Source: Sambucus nigra | Lineage: Eukaryota > Streptophyta > Magnoliopsida > Dipsacales > Adoxaceae | NCBI GenBank assembly: GCA_949130495.1 | Contig: OX422211.1 | Location: 636,191,717 to 636,255,716, forward strand | Direction of reading: 5' to 3' | Length of the DNA stretch: 64,000 nt | Part shown: positions 1-11,900 of the stretch, piece by piece | Numbering within the stretch: the stretch's first letter is position 1 | Layout of the letters: every line of letters begins with the position of its first letter | Program-made: the position numbers and the translations under genes | The notes under the pieces: model-generated | What the model saw: only the letters and a program-made list of their open reading frames with translations | The model's database searches: none | Told to the model about the DNA's origin: nothing

Positions 1-135
1 TTCTATAGGTTCTTATCTTTGAGGTACGTCAGGGGTTCATAACATAACTTCCAGCTAAATAGTTTGTAGATTTGAGATAATTGATGGTGATGTTGTTTCT
101 TCTTATATTTGGGTTTTTAATTTTGTTGTGAACAA

Positions 136-432
136 ATTGGGACATCGTGGTTGGAATGGTATGTACCTGATTGTTTGAGATCACAGCTAAAGACAATTGA
201 AATTACGGGATTGGGGTCGAATTATGGAGTTGAACAATTGAGGTACTTTGTGGAGAATGCCAAAGTTTTAGAGAAAACTATAATAAAGATGAAAGGTAGT
301 GTTGAACAATTAAAGCTTCCAAAGTGTTCAAAGCACATGATTAGTAAAATAAGTAAATTAATAAGAACATTAAAACGACAAAAATATAGCATGACACGAA
401 GCTCTCCCGTTTGCATATTGTTTCTATTTTGA
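136..432 (+). pseudogene. F-box/FBD-LRR gene 3' fragment captured in CACTA copy 1
   Basis: The reading frame contains WYVPDCLRSQLKTIEI, then a segment ending in VENAKVLEKTIIKMKG, which is the FBD domain pattern (VPxCLxSxLKxIEI ... ENAKVLEKMxIK) found at the C terminus of plant F-box/FBD/LRR proteins. Only the FBD tail is present: no F-box and no LRR. The equivalent region of the complete sister element (about 49500-49525) lacks this block, so roughly 106-418 is extra DNA, and the last few codons up to the stop at 432 come from CACTA sequence. The sense strand matches the expected transcription direction of this element's transposase. I read it as a transduplicated host fragment, not a functional gene. 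The donor gene is not in the window. Confidence 0.75.
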
Positions 433-544
433 ATGTATATTTGCATTATCTCTAGTTTATTTGGATATATGTTGTTTGAACAGGTACAAATATACTGCTG
501 GGCAGTGGCAGTGGCCATACTGTCCAGCATATTTTTTTTTCAAT

Positions 545-844
545 TCTGCCCAGAATTGTCACGATCAATGACCGTGACAAGTCTGTGACAAAGGATAATT
601 ATCACGGACTTGTCACGGTCCGTGATAATTATAAACTGTGGTGGGCTTGTCACGGTCCTAAACCGTGACAAAACTTATCATGGTCAGGGACCGTGACATG
701 ACCGTGACAATTCTAATGAGCTTATCACGGTCCATGACCGTGAAAAAAAAGTTGTCTCGCCCAGAATTGTCACGGTCGTTGACCTTGACAAGTTGAACTT
801 GTTAAGGTCAATGACCGTGACAATTCGGCAGATTTGGTGTAGTG
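545..844. repeat. CACTA subterminal repeat array (TGTCACGGTCA / TGACCGTGACA)
   Basis: Many direct and inverted copies of a TTGTCACGGTCA-type motif, often paired head to head as a near-perfect palindrome around AATGACCGTGACAA. Matching arrays lie at 49073-49365 and 55124-55330 at both ends of the complete element. In En/Spm-type elements such arrays are the binding sites of the TNPA-like subterminal-binding protein. Confidence 0.85.
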
Positions 845-863
845 ATCCTTGAGAAACCCACTA

Positions 864-2233
864 TCAAGGTATCCATGTCAACTTTCTTCCTTTTTCCGGC
901 TTGTCTTCAATAGAGGTTGAGTGCATGGCTTTCGTCACTGCCTTGGCTTCAGTTACATGGGCCTTCCTATCAACGACTTCTAACCCTCCTCCTTGTAGGC
1001 TCCCGAAGATTATGTCAACATCTAACGAGATCATATTAAGTCTTTTCACGGGGCCATGGTCGTCTCTCGGTGGGAGGTCAGGGTCATCTTCATCCTCTAA
1101 AGGGTCGTTTCTTCTATTGGTAGGATCTTCTCTGCATGCTTTGCTCCTCTTCTTCCTGGGGTCGTCCCCTCGGCCCCTCTTGAAGGCACCCTTGTCCACA
1201 TATTTTCTTAACTTCCCTTCTTTCAGCATTTTCTTAATTTCATCTGTCAGAGCAAAACACTTATCGGTCAAATGGCCATGGTCTTGGTGAAATTCACAAC
1301 ATAGGTTTTTGTTCCTCTTTTGAGGAGGTGCCCTCAACTTCTCAGGACAATTTAAGGAGCGGTCTCTCTTTATCTCATTCAGAATGTGTTTGCAACTGAC
1401 CGTTAGGGGGTTGTAATAAGAGAATTTATCATTCGTTAACCTTTTCTTCCTCTCCTTATTCTTTTTCTGGTACTTACACCTGCTGGAGCCTCCTCTTTCA
1501 TCTTCGTATTTGGCGGCCATCGCCTCTTTGACGTTCATCACTTTCCTCGCCATTGATAACAACTCGGCCATTGACTTCGGGGGGTCTTCAGCAAGGTTCC
1601 ATAATAGCTTTCCTTTTTAGAGTCCCCCAATGAGGGCCGTCATGGCTATACTTTCCTCGTAGTCCTCGACCTCTAGCTTCTCCTTGTTAAATCTGGCTAT
1701 GTAGTCTCTTACGCTATCATTTTCCCCTGCTTAACATAGAGCAGGTATGTGGTCTTCTTCTATGTCCTCACTCCGAAGTAAAAGTTGTGGATGAATCGCT
1801 CTGCTAGCTGTTTAAAGCTTTAAATGGAGTTTTTTGGAAAAGAGGTAAACCAGATATGTGTAGCCCCGGTCAAAGTTCTCGAGAGGGCTCTGCACCTCAT
1901 CTCATCTGAGATAGAGTATATATCTATAGTAGACTGGTACATGTCGATATGGTGGACGGGGTTGGTACTCCCGTCATACCTTGGGGTAACCACAGGTGGC
2001 TTGAACTTGGACGGCGTTGGGAAGTTGACTATCTTTGCCACAAAGGGTGAGCCTATGGAGTACCCTCTTTGAAGAGGGTCTCGGCTTTTAAAGATATCAC
2101 CAATTTTATCCTCCAACCTTTGAATCAAGTCATTCCAGGGCCTCATAGGGTCGGCTTGGCTGATGTTATCCCCTGCCACCTCTATGGGGTGAACTGAGGG
2201 TTCTGTTGCGATCGATCTATGTTGGCTATTCAC
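864..2233 (-). pseudogene. gag: gypsy gag remnant
   Basis: Two open pieces of one gag are separated by frame breaks. The upstream piece (2233-1820) has the retrotransposon gag signature YDGSTNPVHHIDMYQ...CRALSRTLTGATHIWF. Between 1819 and 1572 the same protein is only readable in short frames with stops and shifts. The downstream piece (1571-864) starts within the segment MAELLSMARKVMNVKEAM and carries the nucleocapsid-like CCEFHQDHGHLTDKCFALTDEI motif, close to the plant-gypsy YCxFHxDHGHxTxxCxxLxxEI pattern. Gag packages element RNA. This copy cannot give a full protein. The C-terminal end is close to the CACTA insertion, so protease and pol are missing here. The family call is firm; exact boundaries are approximate. 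Confidence 0.8.
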
Positions 2234-3055
2234 CTCTCCCTGACTGTCATCCCGTCTATGGGGTCAGCCTCCGTGGGGTCATCCATCCTCTGCCTCTCTT
2301 ATGGACCTCGTAAGACTCCTCGATCTGGACAATCTTTCCATTAGGTCATTTATCGGGCCCAGCCTCTCAAAGGCCAACCCCCTGTTCAAATGATCAAAAC
2401 TGATCCCTTCGAGCGATCGTCAGGATTTGGCCTCCTATATTTTCCTCGGCTCTCCTAGATGGGTCATACAGTATTATTGGAGACCTCGTATGGCTCCCAG
2501 CAGTCTATGGGAGCCTCTTCCACTTCCATGTCATCATATCTATCCTCCGGGAAAGGGTTTCCTTACCTCCCCAGGTGTAGACGCCGGGGGTCAGCAATAT
2601 CCCTCTGTCGTTATGGAGGAGGCAAGTCTTTTTATGGTGCCTGGAGTGGTCCCCTGGCCTCATGTTGCCCTGGTGTAGCTGCCGAAGTAATCATCTCCGT
2701 TTAGACTCCGGGTGGTCTCGGTATGTTTTGGCTAAGAGCTATAAATTATTCTTGCATAATCTGCTAGCTTACTGCCAAAGACTTCAGGGCGGCAGCCACA
2801 TCAGCCATCTCAGACTGAGGTGGTATCGGACTGGAACTAGGTCCTACTCCACTAGCTAGTGGAGGAGGTGATGGTAACTCCGGTGCCATATGTTTGAGCT
2901 GTGAAGAGATGAATGATCAAAAGATTGATGAGCTTGAGAACCTTAATGGATCTCTTTCAATGGTGAAATAACTCCACACAAAGGGGGAGAACTGGTTCAC
3001 CACCAGAGTTTTCGGTGAGGTCAAGCTGTATAAAGCAAGAGACAGCTTCTCGTTC
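2234..3055 (-). other. gypsy 5' leader / upstream gag remnant
   Basis: Lies between the gag pieces and the PBS on the minus strand. Only short open stretches without recognisable domains are present, so I treat it as leader and decayed N-terminal gag. Confidence 0.5.
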
Positions 3056-3073
3056 CCACAAACGGCGCCAAAC

Positions 3074-3990
3074 TGATGATGCTAAGATTCAGCACCCCCA
3101 GATAAGAGGTGTTAAGCTCAAATAGTAACAAAAATGGCAACAACAGAGTTATGTATGTGAATGAATATATAGAAGGGGATGAGTATAAGAGGAATGAAGG
3201 CAATGATGTATAGTGGTTCAGCCAATTAGGCCTATATCCAATGTGAGTGTGTGATCCACTAAGTATGGGCACTATTGGCCTTAGATACAATGCGCATAAG
3301 CTTACTCTTACTTTACTGTCTGTACAAGCAGAGTTTTCATTAGGGTTTATATCCTCTATCCCTTTACAAGGTTGAAGATAACAAGTATATATAAGGCTTG
3401 AGGGTGTAGTGTACCCCCTAAGCATGCATGGTACATGTGAGTGATGATCTGGCCAACCCCCTATTGACACCTGGCTAGGGCCCCTGTTGATTAATGATGA
3501 CACAATATTCCCTCACGTGAGGGGATAATATTATTATAACGGTCTGGTCCATATGCTGCATGAGTTCCACACGCACTGTCCTATGCGTCTCCCAAATGAC
3601 GCGCTATGGTGATGTCATCCTCATCATATGATGACAGGTCGAGGCTGAGGATTGGTGATGGCATGTTGGTTCATCTACTGGATGTAGGCCTCGTACTGTC
3701 GGCCCCTCATAGGGTCGACCAGTTACTTGGAATGCTTCAAGACGAGGGTTCTGTCTCCATGGGCTTGGGCTGTCTCGGGCCAACAGAGTTAATAGTGGGG
3801 TCGGCGTCCTAAGGTCGTCCTGTCGCCTTAGCGGGGTCGGCCAGTTATGGGGCCGACCTGTCTGACCCCTATCTTCAGTACGACCCCCTGGGGGGGTAGA
3901 ATAGTTAAGTCCTCATCTAGGACGAGGATGCCCTCAGCCTGGCCGAGGGTGTATTTTGGTATATGAGTCATTACCTGCGTATGAGGATCA
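3074..3990 (-). repeat. 5' LTR of minus-strand gypsy element (outer edge approximate)
   Basis: The inner edge is set by TGATGATGC at 3074, directly next to the PBS-like TTGGCGCC (minus strand). On the minus strand a TATATATA box lies at 3393-3386. The presumed U3 (3600-3960) is GC-rich with repeated GGGTCGGCC / GGCCGACC motifs, several of them in dyad arrangement (for example around 3836-3876). Confidence 0.6.
3386..3393 (-). promoter_or_regulatory. putative LTR TATA box
   Basis: TATATATA on the minus strand, about 310 bp upstream of the PBS, a plausible U3/R boundary position. Confidence 0.4.
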
Positions 3991-4885
3991 ATCCAAGATA
4001 GGAAAACTTCGGATCGAATCAGTACTATTATAAGTGATTATTACTGTTGTTGCATAGGATTGAAACCTGATAACGGTATTCCTGGAGCATAGGTATGGTT
4101 TGGAACATAAAAGTGATGATGTTTCAGTGATACTTATTCAGCAATACTGATGCGTATTAATAACAGTTATACCAGTGATGCGTATTAAGAACATGAAATA
4201 GAGATGCGTATTAAAAACATGAAACATAGATATATTCCCGAGGAATACGCAGTTAATGACTGTATTAGGAATATGAAACATGAAAAAATGATGCGTATTA
4301 AGAACATGAAACAGAGATATATTGAAAGAAGCAACTGAGAACCATTCAAGAATCAAGTATATGAACTCTTACTAATCTCGTCAAATGCGTTCGTATCCCC
4401 AAAGGTAATGGGAGTTGATTTAGGCAGAACTCAAATAGACCTAATGTGACACGCTCTGCAAAAATATCCTCCCCTATTATATTAGACCTAAAGCGAAATC
4501 ACCGTCATGAGGTTGATGTTATATATATGTATAATACCAGCTATTATGTATAATATGTATAACAGAAGCGTTGTTATATATATTATTGATATTGGAGCAT
4601 ATAACAGCTGAGCCAATACATGTCATTGTTCAGACGCGCGTCTATCGGATCACAATCCATCGAACATGCACCATCTTTCAATTGATGAAAATGAGTTAAA
4701 AAAATTTTACATTACTTATCAAAAGCTAATTACTAAGAAAAAAGACATCCAGATCCACCAATATGTTCCATATATCTACAGAAAAAAAAGATGTCGGAGA
4801 TCAGTAAACAAATAAAGAATTAGTAGATCTATTAGCAAACAAAAGATTTAACAAAAGTGGAAAAATTCCACATAAAAATGACCTG
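3991..4885. other. AT-rich stretch without gene; short degenerate repeats
   Basis: No coding signal. From 4138 to 4320 there are four or five loose copies of a GATGCGTATTAAGAACATGAA-like unit. A 12-bp palindrome AGACGCGCGTCT lies near 4633. The 3' end of the minus-strand Helitron should fall somewhere here, but I could not identify a convincing CTRR plus hairpin. Confidence 0.5.
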
Positions 4886-6755
4886 CTATAACAAAACTTC
4901 GGGATACACAATATTTGTCATTGAGTTTGTACCATCTAGAGGTAGAAAGATACTTAAACAATTTGCACTTGTACATCTTAAAAATGAGACATATAGTTGA
5001 CCGTGACTAAAAACCGATGTTCGCAAGTCAATTCCAACAAATTTAACAGACTGACCCTGGGATTCATTCATCGTCATTGCATATACTATTATAACCGAGA
5101 ATTGGCATCTTGTCATCTGAATTGGCACTTCTGATAAAAAGGGTGTTAAAGATATTATTGGAATGAAAGCGAAATTACCGCTATGGTCTCCCGTTAAAAT
5201 CTGAACTTCAATTACATGTTCAACACAATTAACAACAATCAACCTGGTGCTATTAAAAAGACCATCCCTAGGCGAAATATTTATTAGCAACATAATAGGA
5301 CAACCAATTTTGAGATCTAACTTGAACGAAGGAAACCCCTAGGGAATAAGGGAGTTCAAATATTTGTTTGGATATTGATTAATTGCGGCACTACTTGTTT
5401 CGTCCTGGCACAACTTATCTGCAGCCAGATATGTTATCATTTCACCGGGATGAAGAGTTAATGAATAACTGTTTATGATATTGACATCGCCATTTCGCAC
5501 TGAAAGAATCATTCGTTCTTTAAGGTAGTTAGGAGTGGTAGTGCCGACCACACCTAGTGATGGATAAATCTCCGTCAGTAACTCATTAAGACCCATGGAC
5601 TTGTGTATTATTGAAGGTAATTTCTACACTTTCTTGTGGGTTTAACCCAATCTACAAATATATAAATTAAAATTAGTAACGTTATAAATAGTACAGAAAT
5701 ATGTGAAAACATAAATGGACTACAAAATTCAAATGATACCTTATATAGGAAGCTTGAAAATGGAATACTTTCTGTTTCTGCGTTATTAAGACGTATATTG
5801 GTAACCAAAATGAAAACGTGAATATCTTTCCATAACAATGAACGCCTCAATGACGCGACAATAATTTTCTCACCAAGACCTCTTGGTATCACGGGTAGAA
5901 TTTGACGAAAGTCACCACCTAAGACAACAGTGATACCCCCAAAAGGTTTATTACAATTACGAATATCTTTTAAAGTCCTATCTATGGCCTCCACACAAAA
6001 TCGATGTTGCATTGGAACTTCATCCCATATAATTAATTTTGCTAACTTAAACAACTCAGAATGAATCCACTGCTTTGTAAATCCACAAACTAATTTTTCA
6101 AGAATGTCCAATGGAGTACAGAAGGTCTAATGTGAAGTTCGACCCCCACCAACAACAATGATACAATTCTGAAAGAAGCAACAATAATAACAACATATCC
6201 AAGGTTGCGAAGTTTCGTAGCAATAGTATTGTATAAAAATGTTTTTTCGGTGCCCGCACCACCATTAAAAAAGAGTGTAGTTCCATTATTTTTTAGAACC
6301 GAAGTGGTTATTGTTTCATATGCACCGTGTTGTCCATTATTAAGACAATCAACATTAGATTGAGGATCCCCTTGTTCATCTTCACTTTACAATTAACGAT
6401 GTTCACGAATAAGCCTATTAGCCACGATTATACACCAATTACCAACTGAAACAGGCATCGAAGGAAAATAGGTTAAACTTTTTCCTAATTCTTGCAATAA
6501 CTCATTGATAAGATACAAACCATACTCTTCAATTTCAATCTCAGTTGGAGTTTGAATGTCATCCAAAGTTCGTATCTTATGAGCCAAATCATCGCATATA
6601 GGCATCGCAAATTGATTCCATAATATAGTAGGATATAGAGGTTCACATTGAGTAAGGATAACAACAAATAATCGTCTCAATTGATACCCAGTTTTAAGGA
6701 CCGTATCCTCTTGCAAACATTGGACCAATTCGTTGTGGTCTTCTAAAAGGCCCAA
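4886..6755 (-). pseudogene. Helitron 1 helicase half (PIF1-like) with linker
   Basis: C-terminal half of a RepHel protein, a 5'-3' DNA helicase of the PIF1/RecD-like superfamily 1 used in rolling-circle transposition. From upstream: a linker (6755-6393) with CDDLAHKIRTL; Walker A at about 6270-6235, readable as GGAGTEKT, where the usual GKT glycine is replaced by Glu; Walker [10 protein letters not shown] and [19 protein letters not shown] (within 6111-5740); a probable GT-AG intron (5739-5652); and the C-terminal helicase motifs with [18 protein letters not shown] and [16 protein letters not shown] (5293-4886). Several frame breaks separate the blocks and there is a 1-nt shift at the Walker A block, so it is non-functional. 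It is related to, but clearly diverged from, the helicase half at 17740-19833. Confidence 0.85.
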
Positions 6756-7012
6756 AGCAATACATGCTAACTCAAATGAATCATAAGTTATATCATTGAC
6801 AGTGTTAAGCTATTTATACGATGGAGGTCCTTTTACAACTGTTAAAAGAAGCCACAAATAAAAAAGATCACCTGTTTTCGGGGTAGCAAATTCATTCAAC
6901 CAATTGAATAACCTTGCATTCTTGGAGATCTCAAAGTCCACATCTTCGGTTCTTTATTCCAAGAAAAATCTTAGGGAAACTCCTGATATGTGAAAGCGCG
7001 TGCAGATGCATA

Positions 7013-8065
7013 TTATGCGCATGTGGCAAAGAATTCAGTCAAAGTGGTCTTCTGATTAGCAGCCCTAGACACAATTATTTCCACATAATCACTTGGATTA
7101 AATGAAACTTGATGCATTCCCAGCAAAAGAAGCACTAACCATACAACATTGGGAATTTCTTCATGCATTGGATGACCAAATAACCGCCAAGCATCTTCAG
7201 GCGGTCCAATGAATATCGCATCAAGGTATTGTCGGATCTCATCTAATCCTCCTAAAACCATTGTAGTGCGATCAAAACCCTTAAATATGTACTTATTAAT
7301 ATATTTAACACATCTCAACCCCACACAAACTTCCACATTAATATGATAATCGAACATTCTAGAAGGATATGGAATATACGACACGACATCTTTGTTACAT
7401 ACTACTTTACCTCTAGCAATAATATACTTTTGAACATCATTGCGTCGATGATATAATGAATATCCATCTTGATCCATAGTCGTGTATTCGGCCCAATATC
7501 GAGTATATTTCTTTAGGCATCTACAATTTTCCATGCACCATGCGTTGGGATTTTGGGGATCGCAAGGACTATGTACCATATAACCCAAGATTGTCTCGAA
7601 TAGGGTAGGATCTTCCATTAGACCGGGCAATTCAGAACATACAATTCTATCCACCTGATCACATGTCTTAATTTTACTTCTGCTTTCTAAAAAAAAGAAC
7701 ATGAACATGTGGCAAACCCCTCGTTTAAAATTCAGTAGTAAAAATGTGCGCGAATTTCCCACCAAAAACATTATTACTTCCAACCTCCTTCATCATCGCT
7801 TTTCTTTTCATCTCAAACATGCGAGCAATGATGTCGGGCCAATCTGAGGAATGCTGATGTGCAATAGAGCTCCTAAAATTTTAGGCCAATTGGGATTTGC
7901 AGTCATAGTAGGGAATACATCTTGATGTTGATGATAACGTGTGATGGCCATTGAATTGTGAAAAATTTCAAATATATGCCTAGCACTACCAGTGAAGGAA
8001 GATGGTAAAATGATAGGTTTACCAATTTCCTTTTCATTAAACCCATCAACTCTACCTTCGACAAT
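7013..8065 (-). pseudogene. Helitron 1 Rep (HUH endonuclease) core
   Basis: Matches the Helitron Rep N-terminal domain family. From 8065 down: PIILPSSFTGSARHIFE and TANPNWPKI; then from 7783 a block with CHMFMFFFLESRSKIKTCDQ, where the HUH motif (normally HxH followed by hydrophobics) reads H-M-F, so the second His is lost; then VHSPCDPQNPNAWCMEN; and Rep motif 3 CVKYINKYIFKG (near 7310-7275), which keeps the tyrosines and lysine of the YxxKY type. At least one frame change lies between 7783 and 7860. Rep would nick and join DNA at Helitron ends; this copy could not do so. Confidence 0.85.
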
Positions 8066-8353
8066 TATAGTCTAAAAATCAAGATGCTAGTCGGATTGAT
8101 TAAGATGGAAGTAGGTCGGGCGATTTTGCTCAGTTGAAGCCCAGGTATCAACAATGAACTCTTGAAACAGTTTTCCCCTTCTAAGAATTGTGGAATATTC
8201 ATTCGTTCATTCGAAGATACGATAACCATAAAAATTCAGTTAAGTCAACCGATGTTGTAAATCAGGTTGTCCCTTGACTATATCCCAACGTGTTAAATCA
8301 GGTTCCCATCCGAGATCACCGAGAGGGAACAATAACACATATTGTAATGGTAA

Positions 8354-8946
8354 TTACGCTGGGTGGCACTCACTAATTTGCATCAATTGATTATCTCCTT
8401 TTAAACAAAGAATGATATCTCTCATCACACTCAATTGAGGTCCATCTCCAGGTAATATAACTGCAATCTTCTCACTTGATGGTAAATTATACCTTCGTCT
8501 ATCTGTTGACTTTCTATAATGTAAACGAGCCGGTACATTCACATTTGATGTATTTACTTGCTCTAAAATAGCACATGCATGCCAAAATTTGGATGAAAAT
8601 GGATTCATGGTCAACAAACAATCTTGAATAATTCCAAGAACATCTCTTCTTGGTTGTGGATTTTGGCGCTCGCGAATATCCAAAGCAACATCAGGATCAT
8701 AAATATATAGCTGAGCATAACTTCCTTCTTGCCCTTCTTCTGGTAATAAGGTTCCAGACCGATGATGCAATTCGCCATGAATGGTGAAAGATGTAGGACC
8801 CCGTCTAGTAAGTACTCTATCATCCATTTGTACTTCAAGACTGGTAACGGCATTAACAACATTAAATTGTCTAGTAAATCTCTAAAATGAGTCCGACTGA
8901 ACAGTGATACTATCGTATAAAGATTTGATCTCAGCTGGTGGTTCAT
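8354..8946 (-). pseudogene. Helitron 1 RepHel N-terminal region
   Basis: Two overlapping frames carry the region that precedes Rep in plant Helitron proteins: MDDRVLTRRGPTSFTIHGEL then HHRSGTLLPEEG (8827-8750), and HYRKSTDRRRYNLPSSEKIA followed by VILPGDG (about 8525-8440). The same segments are found on the plus strand in Helitron 2 at 15930-16380. A frame break between 8354 and 8065 separates it from the Rep core. Confidence 0.75.
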
Positions 8947-9957
8947 TAAATGTTGGTAACCTTATTTAACCTTGGAAACAAAATTTATCAAACAATGGGT
9001 GTGCAATTGAAGAGTTTCTTAACTTTTCACCAATCTAATTTAAGGCCGAACAATGAGGGGACTTAACATTCATCATTCTAAGAAAATGTATACCCAGGCC
9101 CAAAGCATGTTCCCTATACAATAATAATAAATTTATTTTATAAAAGGGAATAAGAATTAAAATATTCTTCCCAAATATGAAGCAAGGATGTTAGTATAGA
9201 GATTTAGAATATTTTCAAATGGATGTTAATGGCAATATAGGGCATGGTTCTATACTAAAAAATAGTGAAGGGGAACAGTAAAAACATGGGGCACGGTGCT
9301 ATACTCAGGAGTAGTGAAAGAGAATAATAAAAACATAGTTACAACATAGTTATTGATTCATTATAACTGATCATTACAACATATGATTATAGTAACGAAA
9401 ACTATACAAGTAACATAAAATTGATCATTATAGTAACAGAGAATAAAAAACTAATCAGAGCATTGTAGTTATTGATTCAATAACAGAGAAGTAATTGTGA
9501 TAGCGTACTATTTATAGCTGATCATTACAACATAGCTGATCATTAGAATTATAACATAGCTGATTAGTAATAGAGAACATCATTATAACTGATGAGAACA
9601 TTATAGTTATTGATTCAGTAACAGAGAACTAATTATTATAGCTAATCATTACAACGTAGTTATTACAATATAGTTATGGATGATTATAACATAACTGATG
9701 AGTAAGAGAGAACTAAATTAGCAAGTATAATATATAGATGATCATTACAACATAGTTATTGATGATTATAACATAGGATCATAACATCATTATAACAGAG
9801 AACTAATTCTTATGCAAGGATCAATTACTATTGATTCAAACTAGTTAAAGATCTTCTATGGGTCATTAAAGGAACAATTACTATGGATCAAACATATTGT
9901 GAGCCACATATATAGGTCTTTTCTCTCTTTGATTTATAATAAATTCTCCTAATTACT
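8947..9957. repeat. AT-rich Helitron 1 intronic/spacer DNA with degenerate tandem repeats
   Basis: No coding signal. From about 9340 to 9830 the sequence is built of imperfect repeats combining GATCATTACAACATAGTTAT, TGATTCAGTAACAGAGAACT and related words. Confidence 0.55.
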
Positions 9958-10760
9958 TTAGAAAAAGTATTTCATAAAGTATATAATGAAGAAATTAAAT
10001 CGAACGTACCGATTAGTTTGAGGAGATTCTTCATCATATTGTTCAAGATACAAATGTAAATGGTCATCCTCTAAGTGGTCTTCAAGATCCATAAACTGAG
10101 CCATATTTACATCCACTATTGTATTACAACCTGACCGCCTAGACGACGTAGTTCCACATTCAATATGCTCACGTTGATGGCGGGGCGTTACGCAAATGCA
10201 ACCTTTGAGATTCCAATTTAAAATTGTCCCTATATATGAAACGATAGAAGTAAATGTGTATTGCATAATAACGAAATAAGTAAATACGACATAATAATGA
10301 AAGAGGCACACCCCATAGGGAACAACTTTTCTTTTTCCTTTTGCTTTTCTCCTAGACGACGGTAGTCCAGGGAAAGGTGAAGGGCAGCGAGAAGGTGTGA
10401 TTCCACGTTCAATATGATCACGCTCACATCTCCGGCATTGCGCAAATGTAGCCTTGGAGATTCCAAGTTCAAATTGCTCCTGTAATGATATATTAAATGT
10501 GGAAGTAAATGATGCATTAAATGTGGAAGTAAAGACACATACTCCACCGTGCTGTAATGTAAGGGGAGTTACATTACTACGAACTCGATCAACAATGTTG
10601 GTTGCTTGACACGACTGAGTAAAAGCAGACTGTGCATATAGAACGTGATCAGCAAGGCAAGGTGTTTCACGTTCAATCTTCTCTCATTCACGTCGTCTCC
10701 GCTAGGCTAATGCAGCCTTTAAGATTCCACTTTCAAACTGTGCCTAGAAAGAAAAAAAAT
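9958..10760 (-). pseudogene. Helitron 1 upstream exons, three tandem copies
   Basis: On the minus strand the same roughly 75-bp exon-like unit occurs three times (10742-10667, 10478-10402, 10222-10147), with a period of about 260 bp. Each translates to a QFE/xGI/xKA/xxA/RRR/ERE-IER pattern (best copy: EQFELGISKATFAQCRRCER). Basic KQKEKEK-like stretches follow. I assume these are upstream exons of the RepHel gene or of an associated ORF, multiplied by local duplication. Function unknown. Confidence 0.5.
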
Positions 10761-11079
10761 GTATTAAATATAACTACTGAAGTATGGTTTATAAAATGTT
10801 GAAATAAGGACTAATAAAACATACCCCGTTTGAAATAAATTTTTCTTTGCCTTTTCGATTTCCTATACCTACGTCAGAACTTGTCACAATGTTTTGATTT
10901 TGTGCCTCAGATTCATCTTGAATAATAACACCAAGGTGTCTACGTCACGTAAATTCAACCTATGATGCCAAACAATTAGATGCATCTCGAATAATACATG
11001 TATGATTTTACATTCTAACAAAAGAAGTAGATGTATCCTTACATCTTTCAACATGTCAGAACACTTTCAGATTTTAGTA

Positions 11080-11900
11080 CAAACCCAACATGAGCATAAA
11101 AACACGAAACCCAACATGAGCATAAAAACACGAAATGTACAAACCCAAATCAAAATGTAAATAAAAAAACCCGAAAATGTAGAATGTAAATACCTGAGCC
11201 AAATCAAACTGAGAGTAAGCATACAAACAATGTAAGCATCCGAACCAAATCAAAACGTAAATAACAAAAACCCAAAAATGTAGAACGTAAATACCTGTTA
11301 ATAGTGATGAATAAAGGTGAATCGATGGGTAAAAATCTCTAACCCAACAATGTAAACACTTGAGCCAAATTAAACTGAGAGTAAGCATAAAAACAATATA
11401 AACATTCGAACCAAATAAAAAACAGTGATGAATGAAGGTGAAACAATGGGACAACGTGAGCATAAAAACACGAAACCCAACATTAAAAGCACGAAATGTA
11501 CAAACCCAAATAAAAAGGTAAATAACGAAAACCCAAAAATGTAGAATGTAAATACCTGTCAAACAGGATGAATGAAGGTGAAATGATGGGTAAAAGTCTA
11601 TAGCCCAATAATGTAAATACCTGAGCCAAATCAAATTAACAATAAGCATCCAAACTAAATAAAAAACAGTGATGAATGAAGGTGAAACAATGGGTAAAAA
11701 TATGTAACCCAATAATGTAAATACGTGAGACAAATCAAACTAAGAGTAAGTACCAACAATGTAAGCATCCGAAATATACAAACCCAAATAAAAACATAAA
11801 TAACTAAAACCCAAAAATGTAGAATGTAAATACCTGTCAAACAATGACGAATGAAGGTAAGAATAATGACAAAACATTGGGTAAAAAACTGTAATGAACC
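11080..11900. repeat. ~270-bp-period tandem repeats in Helitron 1 5' region
   Basis: Blocks containing AATGTAGAATGTAAATACCTG followed by a GATGAATGAAGGTGAA...GGGTAAAAAT segment recur at about 11275, 11535 and 11815. Linked AATGTAAATACCTGAGCCAA blocks recur at about 11185, 11340, 11610 and 11715. Noncoding. Confidence 0.65.

Larger units (their letters stand above)
1..844 (+). mobile_element. CACTA element copy 1, terminal part (continues left of window)
   Basis: The right edge reads ...TTTGGTGTAGTG at 833-844, the inverted form of CACTACACCAAA that also starts the complete CACTA element at 49049. Sequence from about 440 to 844 aligns in reverse complement with 49049-49440, and 58-105 aligns with 49525-49565, so this is the same family and the same (transposase 3') end, in the opposite orientation. 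The body, including any transposase, would lie left of the window on the plus strand. It abuts gypsy gag sequence at 845, so it is inserted in that element; the next three bases (ATC) would be the 3-bp TSD, but the partner copy is outside the window. Confidence 0.88.
845..3990 (-). mobile_element. Ty3/gypsy (Tat-like) retrotransposon 5' part, minus strand
   Basis: Reading leftwards: LTR (about 3990 to 3074), a PBS region containing TTGGCGCCGTTTGTGGGA (3056-3073), leader (about 3055-2234), then degraded gag (2233-864). It is cut at 844/845 by the CACTA insertion; the rest (pol, 3' LTR) is not in the window. The gag type and TGGCGCC-type PBS fit the non-chromovirus plant gypsy lineages (Tat/Athila-like). 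The outer LTR edge near 3990 is a guess, because no second LTR is available for comparison. Confidence 0.7.

Noticed and set aside
136..432. FBD fragment as a working host gene with a CACTA insertion in its 3' end
   Set aside because: The flanks on both sides align with the complete CACTA copy, so the fragment lies inside the element.
901..1290. 129-codon plus-strand frame
   Set aside because: Antisense shadow of the gag remnant on the minus strand.
4627..4645. AGACGCGCGTCT as the Helitron 1 3' hairpin
   Set aside because: No CTRR about 10-12 nt after it on the minus strand.
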